From the NCBI GenBank assembly GCA_038530555.1, contig JBCBCN010000012.1, forward strand, positions 1-64,000: a DNA stretch of 64,000 bases, read 5' to 3'. The notes beneath the pieces are model-generated. The model was given only the letters and a program-made list of their open reading frames with translations. It did not search any database and was not told the origin of the DNA. This document shows, in pieces, positions 51,343 to 60,759 of this stretch. This DNA comes from HKCCE3408 sp038530555 (lineage in GTDB: Bacteria; Pseudomonadota; Alphaproteobacteria; Rhodobacterales; Rhodobacteraceae). A program made the translations under genes and the position numbers. Positions within the stretch are counted from its first letter, which is position 1. Every line of letters starts with the position of its first letter.

Positions 51343-53536
51343 TTTTACGATGCAAAAGGGCGCCGACGGCGTCGCTGTCATCACCTGGGACGTGCCGGAC
51401 AAGTCGATGAATGTCCTCAGCCGAGAGGCGTTCGAGGTCGTCGATGCGCTGATCGACGACGCGCTGGCCGATGACGCGGTCAAAGGCGTGGTCCTGACCT
51501 CGGGCAAGTCGACATTCGCGGGCGGGATGGACCTCAATACGCTGGGCTCGATCCGCCAGGAGGCGGGTGATGACCCAGCCCAGGCGCTGTTTGATTTCAC
51601 TATGAACGGCCACCGGATCATGCGCAAAATGGAGCGCGCGGGTCTCGATCCCAAGACCAACAAGGGCGGCAAGCCGGTGGCCTGCGCCATCACGGGCACA
51701 TGCGCGGGCATCGGCACAGAGATCGCCCTGGCCTGCCACCGCCGCTTCATGGCCGACAACCCTAGGGCCAAGATCGGCCTGCCAGAGATCCTAGTGGGGC
51801 TGTTTCCCGGTGGCGGCGGCACGACGCGCTATTCCCGGATGGTGGGCGCGATGGCAGCCGCGCCTGTCCTGTTGGAAGGCAAGATGCTCGATCCCAAGCG
51901 CGCCAAATCGGCCGGTCTGATCGATGAGGTCGTGCCCGCCGATGAGCTTTTGGAGGCGGCGAAGGCCTGGGTGTTGAGCGCGACGGATGCCGATATCGTC
52001 AAACCCTGGGACGCCAAGGGGTGGAAGATGCCCGGCGGCGCGCCCTACCACCCGGCGGGTTTCATGACCTTCGTCGGCGCCAGCGCGATGATCCATGGCA
52101 AGACCAAGGGCGTCTATCCCGCGGCCAAGGCACTGCTGTCGAGCGTCTATGAAGGCGCGCTCGTGCCCTTTGACACGGCGCTCAAGATCGAGGCCCGCTG
52201 GTTCACGAATGTGCTGATGAACCCCTCCTCGAGCGCGATGATCCGCTCGCTGTTTGTCAATAAGGAAGCGCTCGAGAAAGGCGCGAACCGCCCGGCGGTC
52301 GATGATCAAAAAGTGCAAAAGGTTGGCGTGCTTGGTGCCGGCATGATGGGCGCTGGTATTGCATATGTATCAGCCAATGCTGGCATCGAGGTCGTGCTTA
52401 TCGACGCCGAACAGGCTTCCGCCGAGCGCGGCAAGGCCTATTCCGAGAGTCTGCTGGACAAGGGCATGAAGCGCGGCAGGGTCACCGAAGAGAAGAAGGC
52501 GCAGGTTCTCGGCCGGATCACTCCGACCACGGATTACGCGGCGCTCGCGGGTTGCGATCTGATCGTGGAGGCCGTTTTCGAAGACCCCAGCGTCAAGGCC
52601 GAGGTCACGGCCAAGACCGAGGCGGTGATCCCGGATACCGCGATCTTCGCCACCAACACCTCGACCCTGCCGATCACAGAGCTTGCCAAGGCCAGCAGCC
52701 GGCCCGAACAATTCATCGGCATCCACTTTTTCTCACCGGTCGATAAGATGCTGCTGGTGGAAATCATTCGTGGGAAGGAAACGGGCGATGTTGCCGTGGC
52801 CAAGGCGCTCGATTTCGTGCGCCAGATCCGCAAGACGCCGATCGTCGTCAATGATGCGCGCTTTTTCTACGCCAACCGCTGCATCCTGCCTTACGTAAAT
52901 GAAGGTGTGCGGATGGTGCAGGAGGGCGTCGAGCCCGCGCTCATCGAAAACGCCGCCAAGCTGGTGGGGATGCCGCTCGGACCGCTGCAACTGACCGATG
53001 AGACCTCGATCGATCTGGGCGTCAAGATCGCCAAGGCGACCAAAGCCGCAGATCCGGCCTATGACGACACCGCCGATGAGTTGATCTTTTGGCTCGCCGA
53101 TGAGGGGCGGCTGGGGCGCAAATCAAACGCCGGTTTCTACAGCTACGACGACAACGGCAAGCGCCAGGGTCTGTGGGACGGTCTGGCCGCGCGGTATAGC
53201 GTGACCGAGGAGCAGCCAGAGCTGACCGAGGTTCAGCATCGCCTGCTCTTCGCGCAAGTTCTCGAAGCGGTGCGCGCGCTGGAGGAAGGCGTGCTGACCG
53301 ATATCCGTGAGGGCGATGTCGGCGCGATCCTGGGTTGGGGCTTTGCGCCTTGGTCGGGCGGGCCATTCTCCTGGCTCGATATTCTCGGCACAGCCTATGC
53401 GGCGGAACGTTGCGATCAGCTGCAAGCGGCTTATGGCGACCGCTTCGCCTGTCCTGCTCTGCTTAGAGAGATGTCCGAAAAGGGCCAGAGCTTTTACGGC
53501 CGATTTGGGCCAGGCGCGGCCGCCCAGGCAGCCTGA
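51335..53536 (+). CDS. fadB: Enoyl-CoA hydratase / 3-hydroxyacyl-CoA dehydrogenase (FadB/FadJ type)
   Basis: A 733-residue two-part enzyme. The N-terminal crotonase domain (about residues 1-290) has the oxyanion-hole segments SGKSTFAGGMDL and GTCAGIGTEIALACH and the catalytic Glu of LPEILVGLFPGGGGT. The dehydrogenase part has the NAD motif VGVLGAGMMGAGIAYVSA near 330, IHFFSPVDKMLLVEI with the catalytic His, and two C-terminal helical domains (NRCILPYVNEG, GWGFAPWSGGPFS). It hydrates enoyl-CoA and oxidises the 3-hydroxyacyl-CoA. Partner of the thiolase at 49182. Confidence 0.94.
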   Translation: MADFTMQKGADGVAVITWDVPDKSMNVLSREAFEVVDALIDDALADDAVKGVVLTSGKSTFAGGMDLNTLGSIRQEAGDDPAQALFDFTMNGHRIMRKMERAGLDPKTNKGGKPVACAITGTCAGIGTEIALACHRRFMADNPRAKIGLPEILVGLFPGGGGTTRYSRMVGAMAAAPVLLEGKMLDPKRAKSAGLIDEVVPADELLEAAKAWVLSATDADIVKPWDAKGWKMPGGAPYHPAGFMTFVGASAMIHGKTKGVYPAAKALLSSVYEGALVPFDTALKIEARWFTNVLMNPSSSAMIRSLFVNKEALEKGANRPAVDDQKVQKVGVLGAGMMGAGIAYVSANAGIEVVLIDAEQASAERGKAYSESLLDKGMKRGRVTEEKKAQVLGRITPTTDYAALAGCDLIVEAVFEDPSVKAEVTAKTEAVIPDTAIFATNTSTLPITELAKASSRPEQFIGIHFFSPVDKMLLVEIIRGKETGDVAVAKALDFVRQIRKTPIVVNDARFFYANRCILPYVNEGVRMVQEGVEPALIENAAKLVGMPLGPLQLTDETSIDLGVKIAKATKAADPAYDDTADELIFWLADEGRLGRKSNAGFYSYDDNGKRQGLWDGLAARYSVTEEQPELTEVQHRLLFAQVLEAVRALEEGVLTDIREGDVGAILGWGFAPWSGGPFSWLDILGTAYAAERCDQLQAAYGDRFACPALLREMSEKGQSFYGRFGPGAAAQAA

Positions 53537-53549
53537 GCCCGTCGCGAAC

Positions 53550-53768
53550 TTAGCTGCGTCCGATCTGAGGTAAGCCTTGGCTTGATCCTTGGGTCGGGCG
53601 CGCGCCGGAATGTTGAGCCTCAAAGCTTACTGCGCTGATCCCAAACGGTGTTTTAGGCATCGCGTCATGGGTTTGGCTGGTGTTCACCGCGAAAACGCCG
53701 ACGCAAAGTGCGATCAAACCTGCGGCCAGGATCAGGCCGAAACTATCCGAATTCTGTGATGCGTGCAT
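53550..53768 (-). CDS. Small single-helix membrane protein
   Basis: A 72-residue protein with one hydrophobic helix (about residues 9-28, FGLILAAGLIALCVGVFAV) and a periplasmic tail containing TPFGISAVS and ending LPQIGRS. It is related to the protein at 53904-54107, which has the same helix position, TPFG and LPQI ending. GAGAGG precedes the start. Unknown family. Confidence 0.6.
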   Translation of the reverse strand: MHASQNSDSFGLILAAGLIALCVGVFAVNTSQTHDAMPKTPFGISAVSFEAQHSGARPTQGSSQGLPQIGRS

Positions 53769-53903
53769 GGCTGCGTCGCCTCTCGATGATCCACGCCCCG
53801 GCCCACGTCTTGGCTTCTATGCAAATTTTAGCTGATTTTGGAGCAAAAGCTGCGCGCTTGGTTAACGCGCGGGCTTGCACGGCGCTGGATCAACGGCGCG
53901 GGA

Positions 53904-54107
53904 TCAACGACGGATCTGAGGCAGTTCCCCGACGCGCACATCACGCCCGTTATCCACAAGCGGTGAGCTGACGACTCCAAATGGCGTGCGTGCAAGGCCA
54001 TCGCGCGCCTCCTCTGCGGCAATCGAGCCGAAAACCGCCATCATCAAAGCCAAGCCGATGACCACCAACACAATGGCGGTGTCATCGAAATCTCGTTCGT
54101 TTCGCAT
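53904..54107 (-). CDS. Small single-helix membrane protein, related to the neighbour
   Basis: A 67-residue protein with one helix (about residues 10-30, TAIVLVVIGLALMMAVFGSI), TPFGVVSSP and a C-terminal LPQIRR. Start preceded by GAGGGGGC. It and the protein at 53550-53768 are tandem, diverged copies separated by 135 bp, divergent from the acyl-CoA synthetase gene. Confidence 0.6.
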   Translation of the reverse strand: MRNERDFDDTAIVLVVIGLALMMAVFGSIAAEEARDGLARTPFGVVSSPLVDNGRDVRVGELPQIRR

Positions 54108-54310
54108 TTGGGCGCCCCCTCAAGGCCGCCCCCACCGGAAACAATGGATAGTCATTGTTCTGCGCGATGTCTCTGGGTGCGGGCCTGCAAGCGGATTTTG
54201 CGCAAAGCTCCGCCCATCGCGCGCGAGAGGTACGGCGTTGACATTGTCCTTGCGGCCCTCATGTTCTGCGCAGCGCGAGCGCATAACGATTGCGGGGGAG
54301 GACGACACCG

Positions 54311-55942
54311 ATGGGCTGGTTGAGCGATGAGACGGGTCTGCAAAAGCGGGCGGCGAATTACGTGCCGCTGACACCGCTGAGCCATCTGGCCCGCGCGGCG
54401 GAGGTTTTTGCCGGCCGCACCGCGATGACCTATGGGGCGGGATTTCGGATCACCTATGCCGAGTACCATGCCCGCGTGTCGCGTTTGGCCTCTGGTCTGG
54501 CTGCGCAAGGCATCGCGCCAGGCGACGTGGTGGCCGCCATCCTGCCCAATGTGCCCGCCCATGTGGAGGCACATTTCGGCGTACCTGCTGCGGGCGCTAT
54601 CCTGAACTCGATCAACACGCGGCTCGATACCGGCACGATCGCCTATATCCTGGGCCATGGCGGCGCCAAGATCGCCCTGGTCGATACTGCGCTGTTGCCG
54701 GTCGTCGAGGAGGCCATCGCGGCGATGGAGGAGCCTGCACCGACGATCATCGAAGTGCCCGACGAAGAGGCGGGGATCGCGGCGAGCGGGCGGTATATGA
54801 CCTATGACGCGCTTTTGGAGGCCGGGCGGCCCGACGCGCCCTGGCACTGGCCCGAAGATGAGTGGGAGAGTATCGCGCTCAACTACACCTCGGGCACGAC
54901 CGGGCGGCCTAAGGGCGTCGTTTATCACCATCGAGGCGCCTATCTGATCACGCTGGGCACACCGATCTCTTGGCGGATGGTGCTGCACCCGGTCTACCTG
55001 GCCCTGGTGCCGCTCTTTCACTGCAACAACTGGTGCCACACCTGGATGATGCCCGCGCTTGGCGGCACTCTGGTCTGTTGCCGCGATATCACCGCCGCCA
55101 ATATTTATGACGCGATCGCCGATCACGGTGTCACCCATCTGGGCGGGGCGCCGATCGTGTTGAACCTGGTGGTGAATGCCGAGGCGTCGGAGCGGCGGGA
55201 CTTCGATCATACTGTCGAGGTCTTCACCGCAGGCGCGCCGCCCGCCGCCGCGACGCTGGCGGCGATTGAGACGCTGGGGTTCAACGTCACGCAGGTCTAT
55301 GGCCTGACCGAGACCTATGGGCATATCACGGAATGCCTGTGGAATGACGCCGATTGGGCGGAGCTTGGCGCGGGCGAGAAGGCCGCGATCAAGGCGCGCC
55401 AGGGCGTGGCGATGCCCTTTGCGCAGGAGGTTACAGTGCTGGGCGAAGGTGGGGCGCCAGTGGCGCGAGACGGGGCCGCCCTGGGCGAGATCGCGATGCG
55501 CGGCAATACCGTCATGAAAGGCTATCTCAAGAACCCCGAGGCCACGGAGGAAGCCTTTGCGGGCGGCTATTTCCGCTCTGGCGATATCGCCCTGCACCAT
55601 CCCGACGGCTATGTGCAGATCGCGGATCGGGCCAAGGACATAATCATCTCTGGCGGCGAAAACGTCAGCTCGGTCGAGGTCGAGGGGCGTCTGATGCAGC
55701 ATCCGGCGGTGTTTCTGTGCGCCGTAGTGGCCAAGCCAGACGACAAATGGGGCGAAGTGCCCTGCGCCTTTGTTGAGCTCAAGCCCGGAGGTGAGGCCGA
55801 TGAGGCGGAGCTGATCGCCTTTGCCCGGGCAGAGCTTGCCGGGTTCAAAACGCCGAAACAGGTCGTGTTCGAAGAACTGCCCAAAACCGCGACGGGCAAG
55901 ATCCAAAAGTTCGAGCTGCGCGCGCGGGCCAAAGCACTCTGA
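54311..55942 (+). CDS. AMP-forming acyl-CoA synthetase
   Basis: A 543-residue adenylate-forming enzyme that activates a carboxylic acid as acyl-CoA. The phosphate loop YTSGTTGRPKG is near 195, YGLTETYGH near 335, the SGDIALHHPDGYVQIADRAKDIIISGGEN hinge region near 430, and the catalytic Lys in PKTATGKIQKFELR near 530. The N-terminal ANYVPLTPLSHLARAAEVF is as in medium-chain and DmdB-like (methylthiopropionate) ligases. The ATG at 54311 has GGGAGGA upstream. It probably feeds the beta-oxidation genes upstream; the chain type is uncertain. Confidence 0.9.
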   Translation: MGWLSDETGLQKRAANYVPLTPLSHLARAAEVFAGRTAMTYGAGFRITYAEYHARVSRLASGLAAQGIAPGDVVAAILPNVPAHVEAHFGVPAAGAILNSINTRLDTGTIAYILGHGGAKIALVDTALLPVVEEAIAAMEEPAPTIIEVPDEEAGIAASGRYMTYDALLEAGRPDAPWHWPEDEWESIALNYTSGTTGRPKGVVYHHRGAYLITLGTPISWRMVLHPVYLALVPLFHCNNWCHTWMMPALGGTLVCCRDITAANIYDAIADHGVTHLGGAPIVLNLVVNAEASERRDFDHTVEVFTAGAPPAAATLAAIETLGFNVTQVYGLTETYGHITECLWNDADWAELGAGEKAAIKARQGVAMPFAQEVTVLGEGGAPVARDGAALGEIAMRGNTVMKGYLKNPEATEEAFAGGYFRSGDIALHHPDGYVQIADRAKDIIISGGENVSSVEVEGRLMQHPAVFLCAVVAKPDDKWGEVPCAFVELKPGGEADEAELIAFARAELAGFKTPKQVVFEELPKTATGKIQKFELRARAKAL

Positions 55943-56041
55943 TGCCATGCCCCGTTTTGTTTGACCCGTGACGCTTGAGCGGGGCCATCTGTTGCGCTAG
56001 CCTAACGTTCAACAATAAAATCGAGCGATACAGGCAGCTCA

Positions 56042-57067
56042 ATGACGGCGTTGGCGGACTATCAGCGGCTTGAATGCAGCGCGCTTTGGCGTCCCTCTGC
56101 GGGTGTGCAGCGCCGCGAGGTGATGGTGTCGCTGGGCGAGGCGACGCTGGTGATTTCTGGCTTTAACGAGACAGCATTATCGCATTGGTCGTTGCCCGCG
56201 ATCCAGCGCTTGAACCCCGGCGAGCGTCCCGCCCTCTTCGCGCTGGATGATGCAGACGCCGACGAGCATCTGGAAATTTCTGAGCCGGACATGATCGCGG
56301 CCATCGACCGGGTGCGCGGCGCGATTTCCCGCGCGCGGCCGCATCCGGGCCGTCTGCGCCTAGGTCTTCGGGCGAGTGGCGCCCTGTGCCTGTTGGCAGC
56401 GGCAGCCTTTTGGCTTCCCGGCGCGCTGGCGCGGCAGACGGCGGCGCTGCTGCCCGAGCAGAGCACGCGCGAGATCGGCGCGGCGATCTTGGCCGAGATG
56501 GAGGCCCTGAGCGGCCCGGCCTGTTCAAGCCCATCAGGGGCGCAGGCCCTGGAGCGTTTGGCAGAGCGTATCTTTGGCGCCGAGCCGCCCGCCATCGTTG
56601 TGCTGCCGGAAATGGTCTCGGGGACAAGCCATCTGCCGGGCGGGGTTCTGGTGCTTGACCGCGCCATCGTCGAAACGCCCGAGCGGCCCGATGCGGTGGC
56701 GGGCTATCTCGTGGCCGAAGCTGCCCGGGCGGAGCGTCAGGATCCCCTGGCCGATATTCTTGAGGAGAGCGGCATTGGCGCGCTCTTTGGCCTTTTGACG
56801 ATGGGGCAGATGCCAGAGGAGGCCGTGCGATCCGCAGCGGCGGAACGCCTGACCACGACGCCAGAGGCGGTGCCCGATGCCGCCCTGATCGCGCAGTTCA
56901 CCGAGGCCCAGATCTCCTCAGCACCCTATGGCTTTGCGGTCGATATCTCAGGCGAGAGCACGCTGGGCCTGATCGAGGCAGATCCGGTGCGCGGCCAAAG
57001 CCCCGCCCCGGTCCTGAGTGAGCGCGACTGGCGCGCACTTCAGACGATCTGTACCAGTCGCGGTTGA
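56042..57067 (+). CDS. M48-metalloprotease-like membrane protein without the HExxH motif
   Basis: A 341-residue protein with the layout of short M48 peptidases: an N-terminal beta domain (about 1-80), one membrane helix (about 108-128, GALCLLAAAAFWLPGAL), then a domain with LPGGVLVLDRAIVE (the LPGG-VV sheet of M48). Where HExxH should follow, the sequence is YLVAEAAR (about 221-228): the Glu remains but both His are lost, so a zinc protease activity is unlikely. It may be a non-catalytic scaffold or inhibitor. The assignment rests on motif order only. Confidence 0.6.
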   Translation: MTALADYQRLECSALWRPSAGVQRREVMVSLGEATLVISGFNETALSHWSLPAIQRLNPGERPALFALDDADADEHLEISEPDMIAAIDRVRGAISRARPHPGRLRLGLRASGALCLLAAAAFWLPGALARQTAALLPEQSTREIGAAILAEMEALSGPACSSPSGAQALERLAERIFGAEPPAIVVLPEMVSGTSHLPGGVLVLDRAIVETPERPDAVAGYLVAEAARAERQDPLADILEESGIGALFGLLTMGQMPEEAVRSAAAERLTTTPEAVPDAALIAQFTEAQISSAPYGFAVDISGESTLGLIEADPVRGQSPAPVLSERDWRALQTICTSRG

Positions 57068-57087
57068 GTTGGCGCGCGCGTTCCGGC

Positions 57088-57852
57088 TCAGTTACGGATG
57101 CGCAGAGGCGCGAAACCGACGCCATAGGCGATCTCATAGCCCGCGCGGGCCGCATCGAGATTGGCGTAAGGGCCGATCATAAGGCGGTAGCTGCCGCTGA
57201 CGGTCCCCTGCCCGACCTGCACCGACAGACCCTGACCCGTAAGCGCCGCGCCTGCCGTCCGCGCCTCGGCTGCGGATGCATAGCGCCCGGCTTCGACCCA
57301 GGCAGGGCCGGGACCGGCCAAAGTGGGGCCCGGGTTCACCTGATTGACGGCTTCGCGCGGCACCGTCTGGGTCCAGACCTCGTTAATCGCGGCATCGCCC
57401 GCTGCGGTTTGTGGCCCGCGATGGGGATTGATCCGGCCATCATCCCAAGCGGGGCGATAGCCGTGGGGCACATGGATATGCGCCTGACGCGTGGTGCCAG
57501 GATAGCGGGTCGAATGACTGCTGACAGTGACCACGAGCGGGCCCGCCGAGGAGGCAACCGGCACGGGCACGACGCCGTCTGATTGGCCCGTACGGCCGGG
57601 ATAAGTGGGGTTAAACCCGCAAAGCGGGCTTTCCTGAGCGTTCAGCCGTAGGGCCCAGGCCCGGCCGATGCGGGCAAAGACGCACCCCGCGCTGTCGACA
57701 TAGATACTGCCCAGATGTCCAGGTGGTGGCGGTTCGGAGGGCGAGACACCGCTCCGATATTGCGGCTCAAATCGGGTTTCCGCCACTGCGGGCCCCGTCA
57801 AAACGCCAAAACTCATCACGCACGCCAAAGCGGCGCCAAACACTCGTCTCAT
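57088..57852 (-). CDS. Exported SPOR-domain protein
   Basis: A 254-residue protein with a signal peptide (about residues 1-25, ending GPAVAET). The C-terminal 75 residues (WVEAGRYASAAEARTAGAAL ... RLMIGPYANLDAARAGYEIA) form a SPOR domain, which binds denuded septal peptidoglycan. Two cysteines near the mature N-terminus may pair. The ATG at 57852 follows GGGGGG. It is 28 bp downstream of upp and may share its transcript. A role in cell division or envelope is inferred from the domain. Confidence 0.82.
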   Translation of the reverse strand: MRRVFGAALACVMSFGVLTGPAVAETRFEPQYRSGVSPSEPPPPGHLGSIYVDSAGCVFARIGRAWALRLNAQESPLCGFNPTYPGRTGQSDGVVPVPVASSAGPLVVTVSSHSTRYPGTTRQAHIHVPHGYRPAWDDGRINPHRGPQTAAGDAAINEVWTQTVPREAVNQVNPGPTLAGPGPAWVEAGRYASAAEARTAGAALTGQGLSVQVGQGTVSGSYRLMIGPYANLDAARAGYEIAYGVGFAPLRIRN

Positions 57853-57880
57853 GTCATCCCCCCAGGATGCTGGACGGCAC

Positions 57881-58525
57881 CTATTTGGTGCCGAACATTC
57901 TATCACCCGCATCGCCCAGTCCTGGAACGATATACCCGTTCTCGTTCAAATGCGAATCCAAAGCGGCGGTGATGATCGGCACATCGGGATGCGCCTCGGC
58001 CATACGCCGCACACCCTCCGGCGCGGCCAGGAGGCAAAGAAACCGGATGTCGCTGGCGCCTGCGGCTTTGAGCAAATCGATGGCGGCGACCGAGGAGTTT
58101 CCGGTGGCCAGCATCGGATCGACGGCGATCACCAAACGGTCCGAGAGCTCGGTCGGGACTTTGAAATAGTACTGCACCGGTTCGAGCGTTTCTTCATCGC
58201 GGTAGAGCCCGACAAAGCCCACGCGCGCGGACGGGATCAGATCGAGGATACCATCCAGAAGTCCGTTCCCCGCCCTCAGGATCGACACCAGGGCGAGCTT
58301 TTTGCCGTCGAGAACCGGCGCCTCCATCGCCTCCATCGGCGTGGTGATCTGGCGCTCGGTCATGGGCAGGTCACGCGTCACTTCGTAGGCCAGAAGGTGG
58401 CTGATCTCGCGCAGAAGCTGGCGAAAAACGGCCGTGGGCGTGTCTTGGTCCCGCATCAGCGTCAGCTTGTGTTGGACCAGGGGGTGATCGACTAGGGTGA
58501 AATGGGTGTCTTTCGTATCGCTCAT
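57881..58525 (-). CDS. upp: Uracil phosphoribosyltransferase
   Basis: A 214-residue enzyme making UMP from uracil and PRPP. The PRPP loop VDPMLATGNSSVAAI is near 130, LVSILRAGNGLLDG near 80, and the uracil-binding GYIVPGLGDAGDRMFGT at the C-terminus. It overlaps add by ATGA and is the last salvage gene of the operon. Confidence 0.95.
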   Translation of the reverse strand: MSDTKDTHFTLVDHPLVQHKLTLMRDQDTPTAVFRQLLREISHLLAYEVTRDLPMTERQITTPMEAMEAPVLDGKKLALVSILRAGNGLLDGILDLIPSARVGFVGLYRDEETLEPVQYYFKVPTELSDRLVIAVDPMLATGNSSVAAIDLLKAAGASDIRFLCLLAAPEGVRRMAEAHPDVPIITAALDSHLNENGYIVPGLGDAGDRMFGTK

Positions 58526-59520
58526 GATCTGGGGCCCTCCAATCGTTTTCGCAGCTCGTCTCGGGTTGCCTCATCGCAGAAGGCCGCGGCAAGCGCGTTT
58601 TTTGTCACCTCGGCGAACTCGGGCTCGGCCCAGTCGAAGGTGTCCGCCAGCATCGCGAACTCTCGGGTCAGATCAGTGCGGAAAAAGGGTGGATCATCAG
58701 TGGAGACTGTGACTTTCACGCCCCCGGCGCGGAGTTGTTCGATCGGGTGATCGGCCCAAGACGGAGTTACACCGAGAAAGACGTTCGAGCCGGGGCAGCA
58801 TTCCAAAACGATGCCCTCGCGCGCGAGCCTGTCGACCAAGGCGGGATCATCGATGGCCTGCACGCCGTGGCCAATACGCTGGGGCGCCAGGGCGTCGAGC
58901 GCTTGGCGGACCGAGGCCGCGCCGCCCCATTCGCCCGCATGGATCGTCAGGCCTAGGCCTGCCTCGCGTGCGCAATCATAGCTCCAGGCGAAATCGGCCG
59001 GCGTGCCTGCCAACTCATCACCGCCCATGCCAAAACCCGTGATGAATGAGCCCGCGGTTTCCGCCGCGCAAATGGCCGGGGCGCGGGCCGTCTCAGGGCC
59101 GAAATGGCGGATCGCGGTGACGATCCCGCGCAGCTCTAGGCCTTGGATTGCGCTCGCCCGGACTGCCGCCTCTTCCATTGCGGCGAGGTACTCGCGCCAG
59201 GCGGCCAGGTCTCCGCCGCCGCAGAAGTCCGGAGAGATAAACAGTTCGGCATAGATCGCGCCCTGCTGAGCCAGCTCCTCGGCGACGGCGCTGAGCAGAC
59301 GGGCGAAGTGGTCAGGCGTTTTAAGAAGCGTCGTCGCCGCCTCATAGACGCGCAGAAAATCATTGAAATCCTTGAAGGAATACTGACCCGCTTCATCGAA
59401 TATCCCGCTGATATCCGTCCGCTGTTCGCCTGCCAGTCGGCGCATGAAGTCCGGCGGGGCCGCCCCTTCGAGGTGGAGGTGAAGCTCGATCTTCGGGCTT
59501 TGAGTCGCGGCATCGGGCAT
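58522..59520 (-). CDS. add: Adenosine deaminase
   Basis: A 332-residue zinc enzyme converting adenosine to inosine. The zinc ligands and base are in ELHLHLEGA (His14, His16 region), TIHAGEWGG (His with catalytic Glu), QRIGHGVQA and TVSTDDP (Asp pair). Length fits the family. It lies 18 bp after deoB. Confidence 0.93.
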   Translation of the reverse strand: MPDAATQSPKIELHLHLEGAAPPDFMRRLAGEQRTDISGIFDEAGQYSFKDFNDFLRVYEAATTLLKTPDHFARLLSAVAEELAQQGAIYAELFISPDFCGGGDLAAWREYLAAMEEAAVRASAIQGLELRGIVTAIRHFGPETARAPAICAAETAGSFITGFGMGGDELAGTPADFAWSYDCAREAGLGLTIHAGEWGGAASVRQALDALAPQRIGHGVQAIDDPALVDRLAREGIVLECCPGSNVFLGVTPSWADHPIEQLRAGGVKVTVSTDDPPFFRTDLTREFAMLADTFDWAEPEFAEVTKNALAAAFCDEATRDELRKRLEGPRS

Positions 59521-59538
59521 GTCTTGAGGGGGCTCCCG

Positions 59539-60759
59539 TCACAAAAAACTTTGCCCCGGCCCGGTGGCAGGCACGCCGAGATGGGCGGCGATGGACGCGC
59601 CGATATCGGCGAAGGCACGAATGCCGATCTGCCCCGAATAGGGCCCGACCGCAAGGACCGGCACGCGTTCGCGCGTGTGATCCGTGCCGCTCCAGGTCGG
59701 GTCGTTGCCGTGATCGGCGGTGAAGATCATCAGATCGTCCGGGCGAAGCGCCGCGATCAGGCGCGGCATTTGAGCGTCGAACCATTCGAGCGCCCGGGCA
59801 TAGCCCGATACATCGCGCCGGTGGCCGTAAAGACTGTCGAATTCGACGAAATTGGCGAAGATCAGCGCGCCGTCGGCAGCTGTGGATATCCTTTGGATAA
59901 GTCCCGCCATCAGCGCGGCATCATCGCCTTTGATCTGATCGGTGATGCCGCGTCCAGCAAAGATATCCCCAATCTTACCCACAGCATGGACTGGTCGGCC
60001 CGTTCCATACACCCAGTCGCAGAGCGTTGGCTCCGGCGGGACGAGCGCGAAATCACGCCGGTTGCCGGTGCGCTCGAACGCGCCGGGCTTGCCCAGGAAG
60101 GGCCGGGCGATGACGCGCCCGACCTTTTGGGCGTGCAGGCCGGGGGCGAGGCCCTCGCACAGCGCCATCAGACGCGCGAGGCCGAAGCATTCTTCATGGG
60201 CGGCGATCTGCAGAACGCTGTCGGCTGAAGTGTAGACGATGGGCCTGCCCGTCTCGAGATGGCGCGCGCCCTCCTCGGCCAGGATCTCGGTGCCCGAGGC
60301 GTGGCGATTGCCCAGGATCCCGCTCGTGCCCGCGCGGCGGCAGATGTCTGAGGTGAGCTCGTCGGGTAGAGCGGGGTCAGTCCTCGGAAAATAGTGCCAG
60401 TCGAAGGGCACGGGCAGACCAGCGAGTTCCCAATGGCCCGAGGGCGTATCCTTGCCGGGAGAGACCTGCTGCGCCGCGCCCCAAAGCCCCCCCCAAAGCC
60501 CTTTCGGCGCGGCATCGAGACCGGGCATCGACGCACCTGAGGCCAGACGGACCGCAGCGCCGAGGCCGATTGCATCGAGATGCGGCAGGCGGAGGGGGCC
60601 CGAACGCCCGGTCTCAGAGCGGCCGCTCGCACAGAAATCCGCAATATGGCCGAGCGTGTTGGCGCCGGTATCGGGGCGGTCCTCGTTGAAAAAGTCGGCC
60701 GCATCAGGCGCCCCGCCCGCGCCGACGGAGTCCATCACCACAAGGATCGCCCGGCTCAT
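59539..60759 (-). CDS. deoB: Phosphopentomutase
   Basis: A 406-residue metal-dependent mutase interconverting (deoxy)ribose 1-phosphate and 5-phosphate. Metal-binding signatures are VVMDSVGAGGAPDA at the N-terminus and TADHGNDPTWSGTDHTRE near the C-terminus, with the phosphorylated Thr in GANTLGHIA. It overlaps deoA by ATGA. It links nucleoside phosphorolysis to central carbon metabolism. Confidence 0.96.
   Translation of the reverse strand: MSRAILVVMDSVGAGGAPDAADFFNEDRPDTGANTLGHIADFCASGRSETGRSGPLRLPHLDAIGLGAAVRLASGASMPGLDAAPKGLWGGLWGAAQQVSPGKDTPSGHWELAGLPVPFDWHYFPRTDPALPDELTSDICRRAGTSGILGNRHASGTEILAEEGARHLETGRPIVYTSADSVLQIAAHEECFGLARLMALCEGLAPGLHAQKVGRVIARPFLGKPGAFERTGNRRDFALVPPEPTLCDWVYGTGRPVHAVGKIGDIFAGRGITDQIKGDDAALMAGLIQRISTAADGALIFANFVEFDSLYGHRRDVSGYARALEWFDAQMPRLIAALRPDDLMIFTADHGNDPTWSGTDHTRERVPVLAVGPYSGQIGIRAFADIGASIAAHLGVPATGPGQSFL

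Noticed and set aside
54152..55948. 598-codon minus-strand frame
   Set aside because: Antisense shadow of the acyl-CoA synthetase; its translation shows no domain.
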